DNA from: Branchiostoma floridae
Taxonomy: Eukaryota; Chordata; Leptocardii; Amphioxiformes; Branchiostomatidae
Direction of reading: 5' to 3'
DNA: 64,000 bases
NCBI RefSeq assembly: GCF_000003815.2
Contig: NC_049983.1
Span: 21,900,468 to 21,964,467, forward strand
A program made the translations under genes and the position numbers. Every line of letters starts with the position of its first letter. The stretch's first letter is position 1. Of the stretch, positions 1 through 11,371 are shown one piece after another. Below the pieces are notes generated by a model, which was given only the letters and a program-made list of their open reading frames with translations, had not been told where the DNA came from and made no database searches.

Positions 1-1581
1 CAACTTCCGGCACTGACCAGGCTGGACATGTCTGGTCACGCAGACACACCTTCACACCTATCTAACACCGCTGCCATGGATCTGACTGAGGCTCTACCCA
101 GACTCCCTAACCTGGAGGAGCTGAACCTGTTTTACATCTCCATGGAGCCTGCAGGCTTCAATGCTGTGGTGCAGGCTGCAGATGGACACCCAACACTCAA
201 GGAGCTACAGTGAGCTATTCTGATACTGTGCCATACTTATGTGTTTACTCATTTGTTTCACCTTCCTAAGATCTCATACATAACTAGAGTTCGGTGACCT
301 CATACCTCCATGAATATTTAGAGCTTTTGTGAATTTCATGCAATTGACTAACACATTAACATGATTTATGCATGGTGTTATTGATCATTGACTAACATAC
401 ACATGTCAAAATTATAAAATCATTAATCAATGGGCGGTTTTGCCCTTTTTACATAGATTATGCAAATTAGTTCCTCATTAGCATATTTGGTTTCTGCTTA
501 TATTCCACCATCATAATTAACAAGTGTTACATTTATTGAAGTACAGTTATTGCAAACAATGGAATTATAAAATCCCCTCATTAATTATGCAAATTGAGTC
601 CTCATTTGCATAACATGCATATCATTATGAACATCTTTGCCCAAGCTACCTTCATGCCTAAATAATGCCAATTCGTCAATCGTTTCTGCAGTTATCCTCT
701 TTGGAATGTCTTGACAAAAACGCCCCTGCAGTTCCGAAATTAAATGTTAGGGGGCTGAAACCTGCCCCACTTTGTCATGACACTGCAAGCTATCTACCAG
801 CCAAATGTCAAGATCATATCATGTCCAGGACAAGAGTTACATAGAAAAAACTGCTATGATAGAATATTCTCATTAATTATGCAAATGTATTCGTATTTTG
901 CATAATTAGTATCTTGTACAACATTGTCTAAGGTACCTACATACCAAAAATCATGAAAATCCGCTGTTCCCTTCTTGAGTTATCCTCTTCAGAAGTTTTT
1001 GACAAAAATGCCCCTGCTATCCCAAAACTAGACGCTAGGGAGCCCAAACTTATGTCATTTCTTTCTGAGCACAAGAGCTATCTAACACCTCAAAAATCGT
1101 GACCATAGCATGTTCAGAACACCAAGATAGCAAAACCGGAAGTTGCGCTGCAGTACCAAGGGGAGCCACTAGGGGGCCCAAAATCATTTCCAGCTTTCAT
1201 CACACCCTACCAACACACCAAGTATCAAACCAATCCACCCAGCTGTTCTTGAGTTATCTTGTTTACACACACACACACAGACACACAGATAAACACAGGG
1301 TAAAATATAACCTCCATGACATTTCATGGAGGTAATAATGAAGACAATTTTCTTTGCCAAACTTTTTTATTCACACAATTGAATTGGTTTACTGGGCATG
1401 TCATCCATCTAAATCAACATGGCCTTATCAGTACTTGCAGCTAAAGCTATGGTGATATGTAGGATTTGCTGTATCTAAACATCTCCTTTTTCCTCGTTCC
1501 AAATACAGCTATGAAACAGAACAGGTGCCTGAGGGAGCAGAAACTACAGCCAGCTATCTGAAGCTGTCAAGCTTCCAATGA
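1..1581 (+). CDS. Leucine-rich-repeat protein, 3' end (two last exons, probably NLR-type)
   Basis: The frame is open from base 1, so the 5' part lies outside the window. The penultimate exon (to 209) reads QLPALTRLDMSG, then LPRLPNLEELNLFY and HPTLKELH across the junction, which are ribonuclease-inhibitor-type LRR units like those at the C-termini of NLR receptors. The donor CA/GTGAGC at 210 joins, in frame, an acceptor after ATACAG at 1508. The last exon (1509-1581) encodes a short tail, YETEQVPEGAETTASYLKL then SSFQ, and stops at TGA 1579-1581. Everything between 210 and 1508 is intron and is filled mostly by an AT-rich interspersed repeat. Whether the missing part contains NACHT or another effector domain cannot be seen. 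The LRR style resembles the 21.8-25.2 kb NLR, but the two lie on opposite strands and are not near-identical copies. Confidence 0.72.
283..1336. repeat. AT-rich interspersed repeat, inside the LRR intron
   Basis: Begins ACTAGAGTTCGG then CCTCATACCTCCATGAA and ends with the small palindrome ACCTCCATGACATTTCATGG. The interior has repeated CATTAATTATGCAAAT and a (CA)n stretch at about 1263-1290. Related pieces recur at 49990-50330 (ATTAATTATGCAAATTAG), 59884-60105 (the right end in reverse orientation, with the GGTGTGATGAAAGCT segment) and 63661-63700 (the left end reversed). No coding potential is visible. Confidence 0.7.
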
Positions 1582-2423
1582 GTTCCTTTCATCATGCCAA
1601 CCTGTTCTGTACATTGTCTCAGGTCAGCATACTGAATTTATAAGGTTAAGGACCATCTGCCTTTTTCAGTTATGAATTGTTATCTTTGACTTACACATTT
1701 GAGTCTTAGACCAGTTTTTGTACGGGATTATCACAATTGTCATCGTTGATAAGGAATTTAGTAGATTTAGATGTGTAGTCTTGAAATTTGTTGTCCATCA
1801 ATGCTTCACTTTGAACAGGTACATGTACAGATACAAGTTGAAGACATTGATGTACATATACATTCAAAACCAATTTTGTTCCATTTAGACTACAAATTAC
1901 TAATTGATATAAATTATTATGTAATAATAGTAATCAATTTTGTTTTATGTAAGGTGGTTAGCGTACGTGAGTGTTGCCAAATACAGCACAAAAGTTTTAT
2001 TGTACCCAAGGGCCTGCATAAGTATAACAGCAGGTGCTAACAGGCATATTTTTTACAGGTATGTGTTACGTCATGTAGCTGTCCCGACACACAGGTGCCT
2101 TCCAGTCTGGACAAGTGTGGCTTTCCTGAAAGTTATATATTAAGCCCTGCCATCACACAAAAATCCTCCCCAAACATCTGCTTGGAGAGTGTATCCACAT
2201 TCCTATGACAACTCATCTACTAATTTGAAGAACAAATTGTGGACACCACATGACTTACCAAGGACATATCGTCTACCCTATATATATCTATATCTATCCA
2301 TCTAATATCTATCTATCTTAATTCTTATATCTATCTACTAGATGTGTAGATATATATATAGATATCTTTGTATATATATATTCTATCTGTCTATCTATAA
2401 TCTGTATATATGTAGCACTGCGC
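1582..2423. other. Intergenic, ends in TATC microsatellite before a gap
   Basis: I see the presumed 3' UTR of the LRR gene and then AT-rich sequence. Bases 2278-2412 are a degenerate (TATC)n/(TATA)n microsatellite leading into the N run at 2424-2694. No gene is supported. Confidence 0.6.
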
Positions 2424-2694
2424 NNNNNNNNNNNNNNNNNNNNNNNNNNNNNNNNNNNNNNNNNNNNNNNNNNNNNNNNNNNNNNNNNNNNNNNNNNNNN
2501 NNNNNNNNNNNNNNNNNNNNNNNNNNNNNNNNNNNNNNNNNNNNNNNNNNNNNNNNNNNNNNNNNNNNNNNNNNNNNNNNNNNNNNNNNNNNNNNNNNNN
2601 NNNNNNNNNNNNNNNNNNNNNNNNNNNNNNNNNNNNNNNNNNNNNNNNNNNNNNNNNNNNNNNNNNNNNNNNNNNNNNNNNNNNNNNNNNNNNN
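2424..2694. other. Assembly gap (N run)
   Basis: 271 undetermined bases directly after a TATC/TATA microsatellite. Apparent reading frames across it are artefacts. Confidence 0.99.
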
Positions 2695-2820
2695 GGTTCT
2701 TCCTATAACGTTGTCTAGAGTCCCCCTTGCAGATTTGATATGTATTGTTTCACTCATGGTTTTCCATTGTAAAGAAACATTCAGAAAATAGACATGACTC
2801 ATCCTATTAATATCTTTTTT

Positions 2821-3208
2821 TATGTCATACCTGGGCCGCGAGAACGTTCAATACAGTTGTTCCGAACCGTGTGATAAAAAGCCGTACCACACAGGCTTCA
2901 AAGCTGCATCACACAGGCTTCCGTCGAATAATTTGAACATATAAACACTGCGCACGCCAGAGCGGTGCGGGCGAAAATTTGAATACCTGATTCGGAAGTT
3001 GGAACATTGCTGTTGTAACAATGTTTGTTCGAGGGCACCAAATTTTGTCAACTTATGGCGCATTTCGCATCCAAATATGTGTTTTCTCAGGTGGGTATGA
3101 CATAAATAAAATACAACACGGTGTATTCCACATCACCCTCGGTCCCAGCCCTCCCGCGGGTCGGATCAGCCTTCGGCCGTTGGGCGACCCAACCCGCGGT
3201 TGCAACAC
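2821..3208. repeat. Interspersed element with TGTCATACCTGGGCCGCG end
   Basis: The left end is TGTCATACCTGGGCCGCG followed by GATAAAAAGCC. A diverged copy at 5860-6222 carries the same end inverted (CGCGGCCCAGGTATGACA, 6205-6222). Both copies share an internal block around CAATGTTTGTTCGAGGGC / GCCCTCGAACAATGG and a GC-rich block after the GTGTATTC motif. A further fragment of the end is visible at about 7330-7385. Probably a non-autonomous DNA element; no protein is seen. Confidence 0.65.
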
Positions 3209-3474
3209 GGTATAGGTGTCATATAGAATACAATTGTATTCTATATGACTTACTGGTTAAACCAGTTTTTCTAGTTAGCTGTACTTGGTTTGAATTGTTC
3301 TGCTAGTTCAGTCTAGTGACGCTGAAGAAGAAAGATGGATGTCTCTCGAAACGTCCGGAAGTAAATATCCGTTTTTTTATCCAGTTGTAGAGAATGAATT
3401 GTATTTGAATATTGTTTACCTGGATGTCTAACCTTCATAAACGTAACAATTGTATTCTATATGACACCTATACC
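3209..3474. repeat. Inverted-repeat element with internal covarying hairpin
   Basis: Bases 3209-3237 and 3446-3474 are a perfect 29-bp inverted repeat. Bases 3218-3249 are also a perfect 32-bp palindrome. Inside lies CTGAAGA (3322-3328), a hairpin with loop TGGATG (3336-3341), and GAAAC (3348-3352). The same block recurs at 21106-21136. The segment ends with a TGGATGTCTAACCTTC motif that also marks repeats near 10205, 12655 and 21200. It may be a remnant of a Penelope-like or LTR-like retroelement, but no reverse transcriptase is seen beside it. Confidence 0.65.
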
Positions 3475-4677
3475 ATTCTCTCGTGTCATAAAGAACACCA
3501 CCGAGGCCCTGCGTGGCTGTTGTTTTTGTATATTTTATTCTATGGCACGAAATGCCTTGTTTATGGACTTTGACAGGAGGAGAGGGTTAATCAATTGTGG
3601 CATTAGTTTTTATGGACATTATTCGTGGTACAATGTTCGTGGTCAATGGAATATTAGCAATACACATAACCTCTCCTTTTTCGAACGCATTACCTTATAT
3701 GCTAATATGGAACTCTTCTCAAACTTTTTTGTGGATCTATGATGTATTTGATGAACCGTAATATTTAGACATGTATACACATGTTTCTGTTAAGGGGGCA
3801 CACACCAGTTTATTTGGGGGTTCAAATGGAGGCGGCATACCCTCAAGTCTAGCGACCATCTCTTCCAGGGAATTATCCTGAAGGAAAATAACTGTATATG
3901 GGGTGAGAGGATATACCTTCAGCTACAAGACCAACTGAGTTTCGATCCTTCAACTTCTCTAATTTTTAAAAATTATAGGGAAAAAACATAATTTTCATGT
4001 CAAAAGTGATGCACAAAATCGGGCATCTTCGCATTGGATAAAACAGATGAAGCAGATTTTTCCGGCAAGCACGACTGATACTGCCAGAAAGAGGAAAATC
4101 TAAAGACTAATCCAGCCAATTATAAAGAAAATTCTAGTACTACAGTTTTTTTAATCATCCACGGCGCGCGGCATTGCAACTTTGCTTGACACAGCGCTTC
4201 AGAGGTAAATCTAGGTCACGGGCCTCTTTACATTCAGGCGTAGGGATATCGCGGAAGCAACGCGCGGACCAAAACACAATTTGCACCAAAAACACATCAT
4301 TTCCTACGCTTTTCAGCCATGTAACCGTTTAATGTCATTTCGCAGGAAATAATGAGAAATGTCAACTCAAACATGGGCCCTCGGAAGCCTTTCGTCACTT
4401 TTTGGTCGCGGACTACCACGGACCCCGGTCGCGGAAGAACTGGGGTGTGCACCGTTAAGTTAAATCATATGCCATACACGTCACTGAGTAGTTTCAGGAG
4501 CTATCACAAAAGTAGTATTTTCACAATATGTTTTTTTCGCGAAGAAAATAAAAGGCGGAATTGTCAAAATCAGAGTGTCATATTTCATTTCCGAAACTTG
4601 ATGATATATATTTTTGCATTTTGCCGCCTTAGCGGCAAAATGCTCTGAGGCCAGAATAGTGGCCGTTGTGATGTTGA
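3475..4677. other. Intergenic sequence, no gene seen
   Basis: AT-rich unique-looking sequence. Short open frames here show no codon structure, domain or splice context that I can recognise. Bases 4617-4641 hold a small palindrome, TTTTGCCGCC/GGCGGCAAAA-like, just before the SINE. Confidence 0.5.
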
Positions 4678-4990
4678 GATGAACGGACCTGTTCAATTCA
4701 TGCCAAACATTTGTATACCTTCTAAAACAGGCATTTCTTCAACATTGTCGCATTGGCGCAGTGGTAAAATTTACGCATTCTAAACTAATGCACCCGGTTC
4801 GAATCCGGGCAGGTATTTTTTCAACTTTTTTTTTCTTTTTTACATCCATTAAAATACTAATTTTTACATCCATTAGGCCATACCAATTTAATTTGTTGGT
4901 TCTCGGAATCGCCGCTTCTATTTTTCCCAATTTCAAAAAAAAAAAAAAAATCCAAAAAAAATTCCTGTAACGTTACGGTAACGTTAACGC
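4678..4990 (+). repeat. SINE-like repeat with internal tRNA-like promoter
   Basis: The tRNA-like core is at 4749-4812. It has an A box TGGCGCAGTGG (4754-4764) and a B box GGTTCGAATCC (4796-4806) inside a perfect CCCGG/CCGGG T-stem. The putative anticodon region GCATT-CTAAACT-AATGC leaves only a 1-nt variable loop, so it is tRNA-derived and not a normal tRNA. T-runs follow from 4815. Homology to 35150-35345 extends upstream of the tRNA part (GATGAACGGACC / AATGAACGGACG; ATTTGTATACCT / ATTTGGATACCT) and downstream (ACATCCATT), so the tRNA-like box sits within a longer dispersed unit. Confidence 0.75.
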
Positions 4991-5192
4991 AAGTTGCTGG
5001 ACTTGAAACAAACTTTGGTTCAGTTGAAAATAAAAGAACTTCTGAAACTAGTACTGGACTTGCAAAATAACTATCACCTGCTTATGTTCTCCTTTATGTT
5101 GTAAATCATCGAAAACCACCCATAGATCGTTAAATTTGTGCTTGAAAAAGACGAAAATGTTGCAGTGGGACAAACAAAATGGCAGCTGCCAT

Positions 5193-5456
5193 ATTTGGAA
5201 ATGGCTTGGCCAATGCTGCCATATTTGGAAATGGCTTGGCCAATGCTGGGGTNNNNNNNNNNNNNNNNNNNNNNNNNNNNNNNNNNNNNNNNNNNNNNNN
5301 NNNNNNNNNNNNNNNNNNNNNNNNNNNNNNNNNNNNNNNNNNNNNNNNNNNNNNNNNNNNNNNNNNNNNNNNNNNNNNNNNNNNNNNNNNNNNNNNNNNN
5401 NNNNNNNNNNNNNNNNNNNNNNNNNNNNNNNNNNNNNNNNNNNNNNNNNNNNNNNN
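5193..5456. repeat. 30-bp minisatellite running into an assembly gap
   Basis: A 30-bp unit containing CCATATTTGGAAATGGCTTG occurs twice in tandem just before the N run 5253-5456. The collapsed array probably caused the gap. The unit contains the short palindrome CCATATTTGGAAATGG. Confidence 0.75.
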
Positions 5457-5529
5457 ATAAGCAAAGTAGAGCTGCAATAGCAATTTCTCCTAAAGCCAGC
5501 TGACTTTCCTGTTCAAGGTGCCCTGAATC

Positions 5530-8500
5530 TCACCTTGTAAGTTGCTCATATTCCTCAAATGTCATCCAACAGTCCACCACTCGAGAGATGTCAGCCTTTC
5601 CAGTTGACAGGCTCATACGCTGACTGGTCACCCCCACTCTCTTCTGCATGGGGTAAACGTGTCTGGAGTCCACCAACAGGGTGCCTTGCTTTGTACGTTT
5701 CACCTGGAAAGAAGGATATGAAATTTGCATGTTAGATAATATTTCCCCATGTAACAGCTGCATGAATGATAGGTCAGGGAGAAACAAATTTTCAGTCTCC
5801 TTTCAGCTTTATGTAGTTTAACAATCATCATTGTTTGTCTGGTACCCCTGCCCCATAAATATAGAATACAACACAGTGTATTCTGTATCATCCGAGGTAC
5901 CAGCCCGACTGCGGGCAGGATCGCCCGGAGGGAGGGCTTGGACCGATTTTATTTATGTCATACCCACCCGAGAAAACACAGTCATGTTTCAATACAAAGT
6001 GCGCCAGAAGTTGAGAAAATGGCCCTCGAACAATGGTTGGTACAACAGCAATGTTACAACATCCGAACCAGGTATTTAAATTTTCTAGTATTTCAAGAGT
6101 ATGTTCAAATTATTCGATGGAAGCCTGTGTGATAAAACTTCGATGCCTGTGTGATACGGCTTTTTATCACCTGGTCCAGAACACCTGTATCGAACGTCAT
6201 CGCGGCCCAGGTATGACATGATGACATTTACGCAATGCTACTAATAATATATAGACTGACCACATGATCGCCTTGATGCTTGACTGCCTTTTCCTCCTTC
6301 TTGGCCTTCTTGGTGGCAGCTGGTGACCGGTTCCAGTCCTCGGACAGCAGGTTCAGACCCGGCTGGCGCAGGCCAGCAGTACAGCTGGTGGGCAGCCGGT
6401 CACCGGGGTGGAGCAGCACTGTGGGGTTAAAACAACGGATGTCATTTCTCTACATTTCAAATTACTGTAAATGCATTTTAAGTTCACGGGGATTTAATTT
6501 TGCGTTGACGGGAAAGTGGAGTGTTCGCAGTGGTTTTAAGTTCGTGGTAGTACCATAAACTGTAGTAACATACTGTAATGGAAAAACGTTCACGGTGGTT
6601 TTAAGACTGCCTCGTGAAAACCGCAAATATAAAACCACCGCGAACATTTCTGCATTTACAGTAATTAGGTCCTTAGAATTATCATTGAAGCTCACATGTG
6701 TTGGTAGTAATCATTATAGTACAATTCTTATCTATCTTTCTTCCAACACGAAGGTATACACGGATCAAATTTTCAACGACCACTGTCATCTTTCAGATAA
6801 TGCAGAAGGGCTACAGTTATCTAATTACGAGAGAAACAATCCAGAAAAGGGACAATTATGATATGACAATGCGACATTTTACCTCTCTCTAACAAAGTTG
6901 GTGTCAGCGCCACGCCCTGCTCCTTGCACAGCCTACAGATCTGGTTGTACTCCCTCAGTCTCTGCTGCCGGTACCTATCCACTGCTGCTCCCATCTCCCC
7001 TGCCATGGAGGAGGGTAGGGAGTGGTTGTCAACGGCAACGTTTCCTGTCCGGATCAGTCGCACGGCCTCCTCAAGCTCCTGCTGCCGTTTCTTCTTTTTC
7101 TGCCTCTCCTAAAGATAAGCCAAAAATGTCCTAAAGTTAGCACAAGGATAGCCTAATCTACTTCCAATGTCTAAATCTGCCAATTGGCACACTCAAATTA
7201 TCCTTAGCCTGGGCAACATCCTTATTTCTACTCCTTGCACTTTAGGGTGAGAGCAAGAAGTCCCGGTAGAAATAGTATGGTACCCAGGTTAAATTATTCT
7301 ATGTAATACATGTAGAAGTGTGATGACCCTGAATTTCACCTGGTGCGGAACACCCATATGGAACGTTATCACAGCTGAGGTTTGACATACATGTAACGGT
7401 AATTACCTTCTGTTGTTCCAGGATTCCATTGGCTTCCAAAATACAATGTAATAGAACAGATTGTTAGGATATATGTAACAATAATTTGTACTATAATTAC
7501 ACACTCCAATTGTCAACATCCTGAAAAAATATCATTATATGATACAAGAAAAATCTGTAGACAAATGCTGATGATGGTTCGACATCCAAGTAATAAGAGA
7601 CGCAGCAGGGTAACATTTACTGATTCAGAAGCAACCTCACCTCAATAATGCTATTATTGTTGGAGATAATTCTTGGTCACATTACTGGTAATAGCAATTT
7701 ACAGAACCCACAACAATGTGCATATGAGAATTGATTCTGCAAAAAAAAATGATTGGCAGAAAAATCCTCCACACAGTACCTTTTTCTCCCACTGTTTCTC
7801 CCTTTTCCTTCTCTCCAACAACACTTCACTGGAGAGAGGCACAGCCTCAGCCGTATCCACTGGTGGGACCTCCAACAGTGAGGAAGAACTAGAGACCAGC
7901 GATCTACGGGAGCCCGGTCCTGACTCCTGGGCCAGCTTCTCAGAAGTTTTGTGCGATGTTGCATGGTGCACCCTGACAGAGTGCCCGGCTGAGGTTGACC
8001 TTTTCTTGCCGGCTCGTGAAGTTTCGTGTTTCCCTGCCGCCAGGTTTTCCTCTGTGATAAACATAAATGACATGTCATAAGATTATATGATATACGACCA
8101 CCCAATTGCAAGTTTTTTAAGACATGATATGCTATATAGATAGGAAACGCACCTGATGATATACATGAACATTGTGAGGCATTAAAAGCAGTATGTTATG
8201 TAAAATAACAGCTGTACAAGTTTGTCACCATCTTTGAAGGACAGTGTTTAATATCAGACATTTGATGTCACACACTCTTGCTGTATCGTTAGGCTCAGAA
8301 TGCCACATGAAGGTTGATCCACCCTTTCCAAGCAACAGTAACACCATGGAGGTTATATCACCTCCTGGGTAACACCCAACATCTGGAGTGCTAATTACCC
8401 TGCTGTGTGAACCATGTGCAAAGCTCCCTGTTCTCCTAATTACATGGCTCATCTGGCAGGACTTACTTAAACAAACATCTGGCCTCTTAAATGCCACAGG

Positions 8501-11371
8501 GGGCATCCTGTATTTAGCAACCTGACAGATCCTTGTGCTTGGTGGGTGGAGAAGCTGGTCATGGACAATAGCCATGGCTGACAAGGATGCATGTGTTGAG
8601 TGAAATATGTACTAGACTGGTCCCAGATGGTGAATATGATGATGGTTCCATTGGGTTTGCATGTTTGTTCTTCAGTCTTTCATTGGAAGAACATTTGAGT
8701 ATCCTTCCACTGTAAGATGAAGCTAAGATTTGTGAGGATACGTAACTCCCGACATCACTTAGAGATACCCAAAAAGAATGATCAATGCAACGGAATCAAT
8801 CCAATGAAATTCTTCTCTTGACAGCGCTAGCTGTTAACAACAGTCTGTTTCTTACATTGAAATCCTCTCAGGAAATGCCATTTCAGAGAGTCAAATTTTC
8901 CAAATGTGCCGAGGGAACAATTGCTCTCAGACCCCCTAGAAAGCTTGCTCTTTCTGCCATACCATTATAGTCCCAATAATCTTAAAGATATGCTAACCAG
9001 ATCTGGTGAGTCTAGAGGTGGCCTGACTCCTGAGCTCCTCCCATTCCTCATCGTGCAGTTTGGACCGCCCCTGCACCAGCTCCCGGTAGTCGATCCCCTC
9101 GTTCCCGTCCCATTAAATACTTACATTTATCAGTTTAACTTCCTTACTAATCTGTAGGCTGTTAGCTGTACTAACCAGATCTGGTGAGTCGAGAGGTTGC
9201 CTGACTCCTCAGATGGTACACATTGTACACTCCTGATTGTGCAGTTTGGAGCGGCCCTGCACCAGCTCTCGGTAGTCTCAGACCCCCCTAGAAAGCTTGT
9301 GCTTTTTGCCATACAATTATAGCCCCAATAATCTTAAAGAAGTACTAACCAGATCTGGTGAGTCGAGAGGTGGCCTGACTCCTGAGCTCCTCCCACTCCT
9401 CATCGTGCAGTTTGGACCGCCCCTGCACCAGCTCCCGGTAGTCGATCCCCTCGTTCCCATCCTGGTCCAGCATCACCATCAGGTCCTCCAGCTGGTGATC
9501 ACTGATCGGCACACCCGTCTGGAAAAATGATAAAATGATGATTTATTGTGCAATGTACAGGTAAGGTGAGGTACAGGTAAAATATGTTAACGTTATACAA
9601 TTGTATAACAACAATTTTTATTACTACATTAAAAGTGGACTACATCAAAGGGCACCTACAGTAATTACTAAAGTGAACTATTGCAAACATAATACTGCAT
9701 AGGCCTATGCTACTTTGTTACATTTATCATTACTGTGGTGATTAAAGGTATATTTAAGAGTTAAGTTCTTAAGACTAGAAGTCATTAACTATACAGTATA
9801 CTGTTAGCCATTGTATGCTTGTCATTTTGTCAATTGCAGGCCAGAATTCACAATAAACATCATCATTTATAAGGTTGAGAATTATGTCAGATGAAAAGCA
9901 TAACACTTACCAGCTTGATGACTTTTTTAAAGTCCTCCCTGCTGACCAGCCACTGCTTGTTCTTGTCAAAGCGCATGAAGAAGTCCAGCAGACGTAACTT
10001 GTGTTCTCTGACATACTTATCGATGACCCTCATGGCCTCCGGTGATGGGGAGGACACCATGGGGGGAGGGCTGTACACTCGCTGTTCCTTTACTTTTGGT
10101 TTCGTTACCTACAAAGTAAGTGAAAGAAGAACACATCTTTTAGGTTATATTGTCTTGAAAATGAATCCTACTTGATTAGTATCAAAGATGTAGCTATCAA
10201 TGAAGTTTAGACATCCAGGAAATAAGAATTCACTGACTCCAAATAGCTGTTACTCAAGCAACTAGATATGATAGTCACTTTGGACACAACAACCTTTTGG
10301 CAGGGATACAGTATGATTTGCTGATCAGCAGATTTTAACCAAAAATTATGATTCACATTTTGGGTTCATGCTGATCAACAAATCTAGCTTATGAGCAAGG
10401 TCATTAGACCACTCCAAGGCAATGAACTAAGAAGTTGTGGACATATGTTTTGAAGACTGATATTGATAAGTTGCAGACAGGAAGGAAACAGTTGTTGTTG
10501 AGAGAGCTCCATAGTTTGGCAGTCCGGGGAAAAAAACTTGCTGTAGAAAGACTTTGAAACCGGCAACTGAACCGTATAGCAATGTGAGTTTGAAGAAAAC
10601 CTAATGTTGCACTGAAGGCAGCCTGATTAAATCTCGCTTATAGCAGCCCACCAAACATCGAGGGGCCAGTTACAGCCCTGAACAGCGGAGTTTGTGTTAC
10701 ACAGACTACACTGAAGGCTCTCAGTGGAGGGACAAGTAGCTTGAGATCATTGGAGCAACAGCCATGGTAAAAAATGGGACATATCTAGTTGCTTGAGTAA
10801 CTGATATTTGCTGTCAGCATTGCTATACTCCACTCATTCCTACCTGTTTGTCCTCTGCTTGCTCTGCCAGCACTTGCTGCCTCTGTCTGTCCGACACCTT
10901 CAGCTGACCCAGCACCCGGCTCTCCAGTCCCGTCCGGTCGGGTTTCCTCGCCAGCCAGGACTGATTCAGGCCCAACTTGTTCAGGTCTTGCCTCAGAGTC
11001 TGTCGCTTTGCCACCCACTCTTTACACTCCTGTTCCCTGATCGCTATCTCCTTCTGAATCTCTCTCACCTCCTCCTCTAGAGTTTTTGTTGGCAGAGGAG
11101 GGGGTTTCAAGCTGGCATGGAATGGCTGTTTAAGTTCCCGAACACCATCGCCTGCTGTGTTCATAGGAGGGGCTATGATGACTCTTCTACGGGAGGATGG
11201 AGATCCAAATGATTTTGAGGCCACCCGGTAGAAGTGATTCGGGAAGAGTTGCCTCTGCTTGTAGTGCTTTAGCTGCTCCTCTATGGGAAGGTAAGCCAGG
11301 TCGTTTGGATCGAACAGCCACTGGAAGCCGAAGTCGGAAAACTCCGGATCCAGGTCTGCTGTCAGGGCCAT
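5530..11371 (-). CDS. EFCAB12: EF-hand, coiled-coil protein resembling EFCAB12
   Basis: Coding exons joined by GT-AG sites with matching phases: 11371-10844, 10108-9911, 9518-9350, 8051-7780, 7108-6883, 6418-6261, 5703-5530. The product is about 574 aa, close to human EFCAB12 (about 570 as I recall). The N-terminal exon is followed by a charged coiled-coil stretch (residues about 95-140, LEEEVREIQKEIAIREQE). There is a degenerate EF-hand at DKNKQWLVSRED and a canonical loop DQDGNEGIDYRE near residue 261. The rest is basic and helical (ERQKKKKRQQELEEAVRLIR). ATG 11371 is the first in-frame Met; the frame is open upstream to an acceptor near 11445, and a further upstream exon near 11780-11880 has no in-frame Met. 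The final TGA (5532-5530) overlaps a good donor (AAG/GTGAGA), so a further exon hidden near the gap cannot be excluded. Function is unknown beyond possible calcium binding. The EFCAB12 name is my best match, not certain. Confidence 0.72.
5860..6222. repeat. Second copy of the TGTCATACCTGGGCCGCG element
   Basis: Lies in the last intron of the EFCAB12-like gene. It shares GTCATACCCACC, CCTCGAACAATGG and the end CGCGGCCCAGGTATGACA with 2821-3208, with part of the order inverted. Confidence 0.65.
6465..6661. repeat. MITE, TA target duplication, CTGTAAATGCA ends
   Basis: Starts CTGTAAATGCATTTTAAG and ends CTGCATTTACAG, flanked by TA on both sides. The interior has paired GGTGGTTTTAAG / AAACCACCGCGAAC blocks, so the strand can fold on itself. 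Other copies: 19014-19541, 51409-51611; end fragments near 25390-25476 and 53986-54040. TA duplication and short TIRs suggest a Tc1/mariner-type passenger. Confidence 0.8.
7205..7290. repeat. Small inverted repeat AGCCTGGG...CCCAGGT
   Basis: The left arm AGCCTGGGCAACATCC plus TATTTCTAC matches the right arm GTAGAAATAGTATGG plus TACCCAGGT. One end of the same type recurs at 63889-63925 (TAGCCTGGGTACCATCCT). It lies in an intron of the EFCAB12-like gene. Confidence 0.65.
8928..9350 (-). repeat. Tandem partial copies of an EFCAB12-like exon and its donor
   Basis: The 3' half of the EF-hand exon, its donor (CTAACCAGATCTGG on the plus strand) and some intron recur with starts at 8993, 9171 and 9345, i.e. 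spacings of about 178 and 174 bp. The copy at 8993-9110 retains the EGIDYREL-coding part but breaks off before the acceptor, and the copy near 9171-9290 is more diverged. The flanking intron block CCTAGAAAGCTTG is shared by the outer two. The copies lie downstream of the exon in the direction of transcription. Confidence 0.85.
10205..10805. repeat. Composite repeat with inverted CTCAAGCAACTAGAT arms
   Basis: GTTACTCAAGCAACTAGATA near 10250 is inverted at about 10782-10803. The outer left edge, TTTAGACATCCAGG, resembles ends at 12655 and the reverse complements of 3428 and 21205. The interior holds GATTAAATCTCGCTTATAGC (10625), a block repeated at 14932 and 42669. Lies in the first coding intron of the EFCAB12-like gene. 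Confidence 0.6.

Noticed and set aside
2342-2802. Open frames spanning N runs (also at 5048-5503, 16137-16511, 21473-22128, 43291-43688)
   Set aside because: They exist only because undetermined bases contain no stop codons.
4749-4812. Functional tRNA gene
   Set aside because: Only the A box, B box and T-stem are good. The anticodon arm and variable loop do not fit, no acceptor stem pairs well, and the unit is a dispersed repeat.
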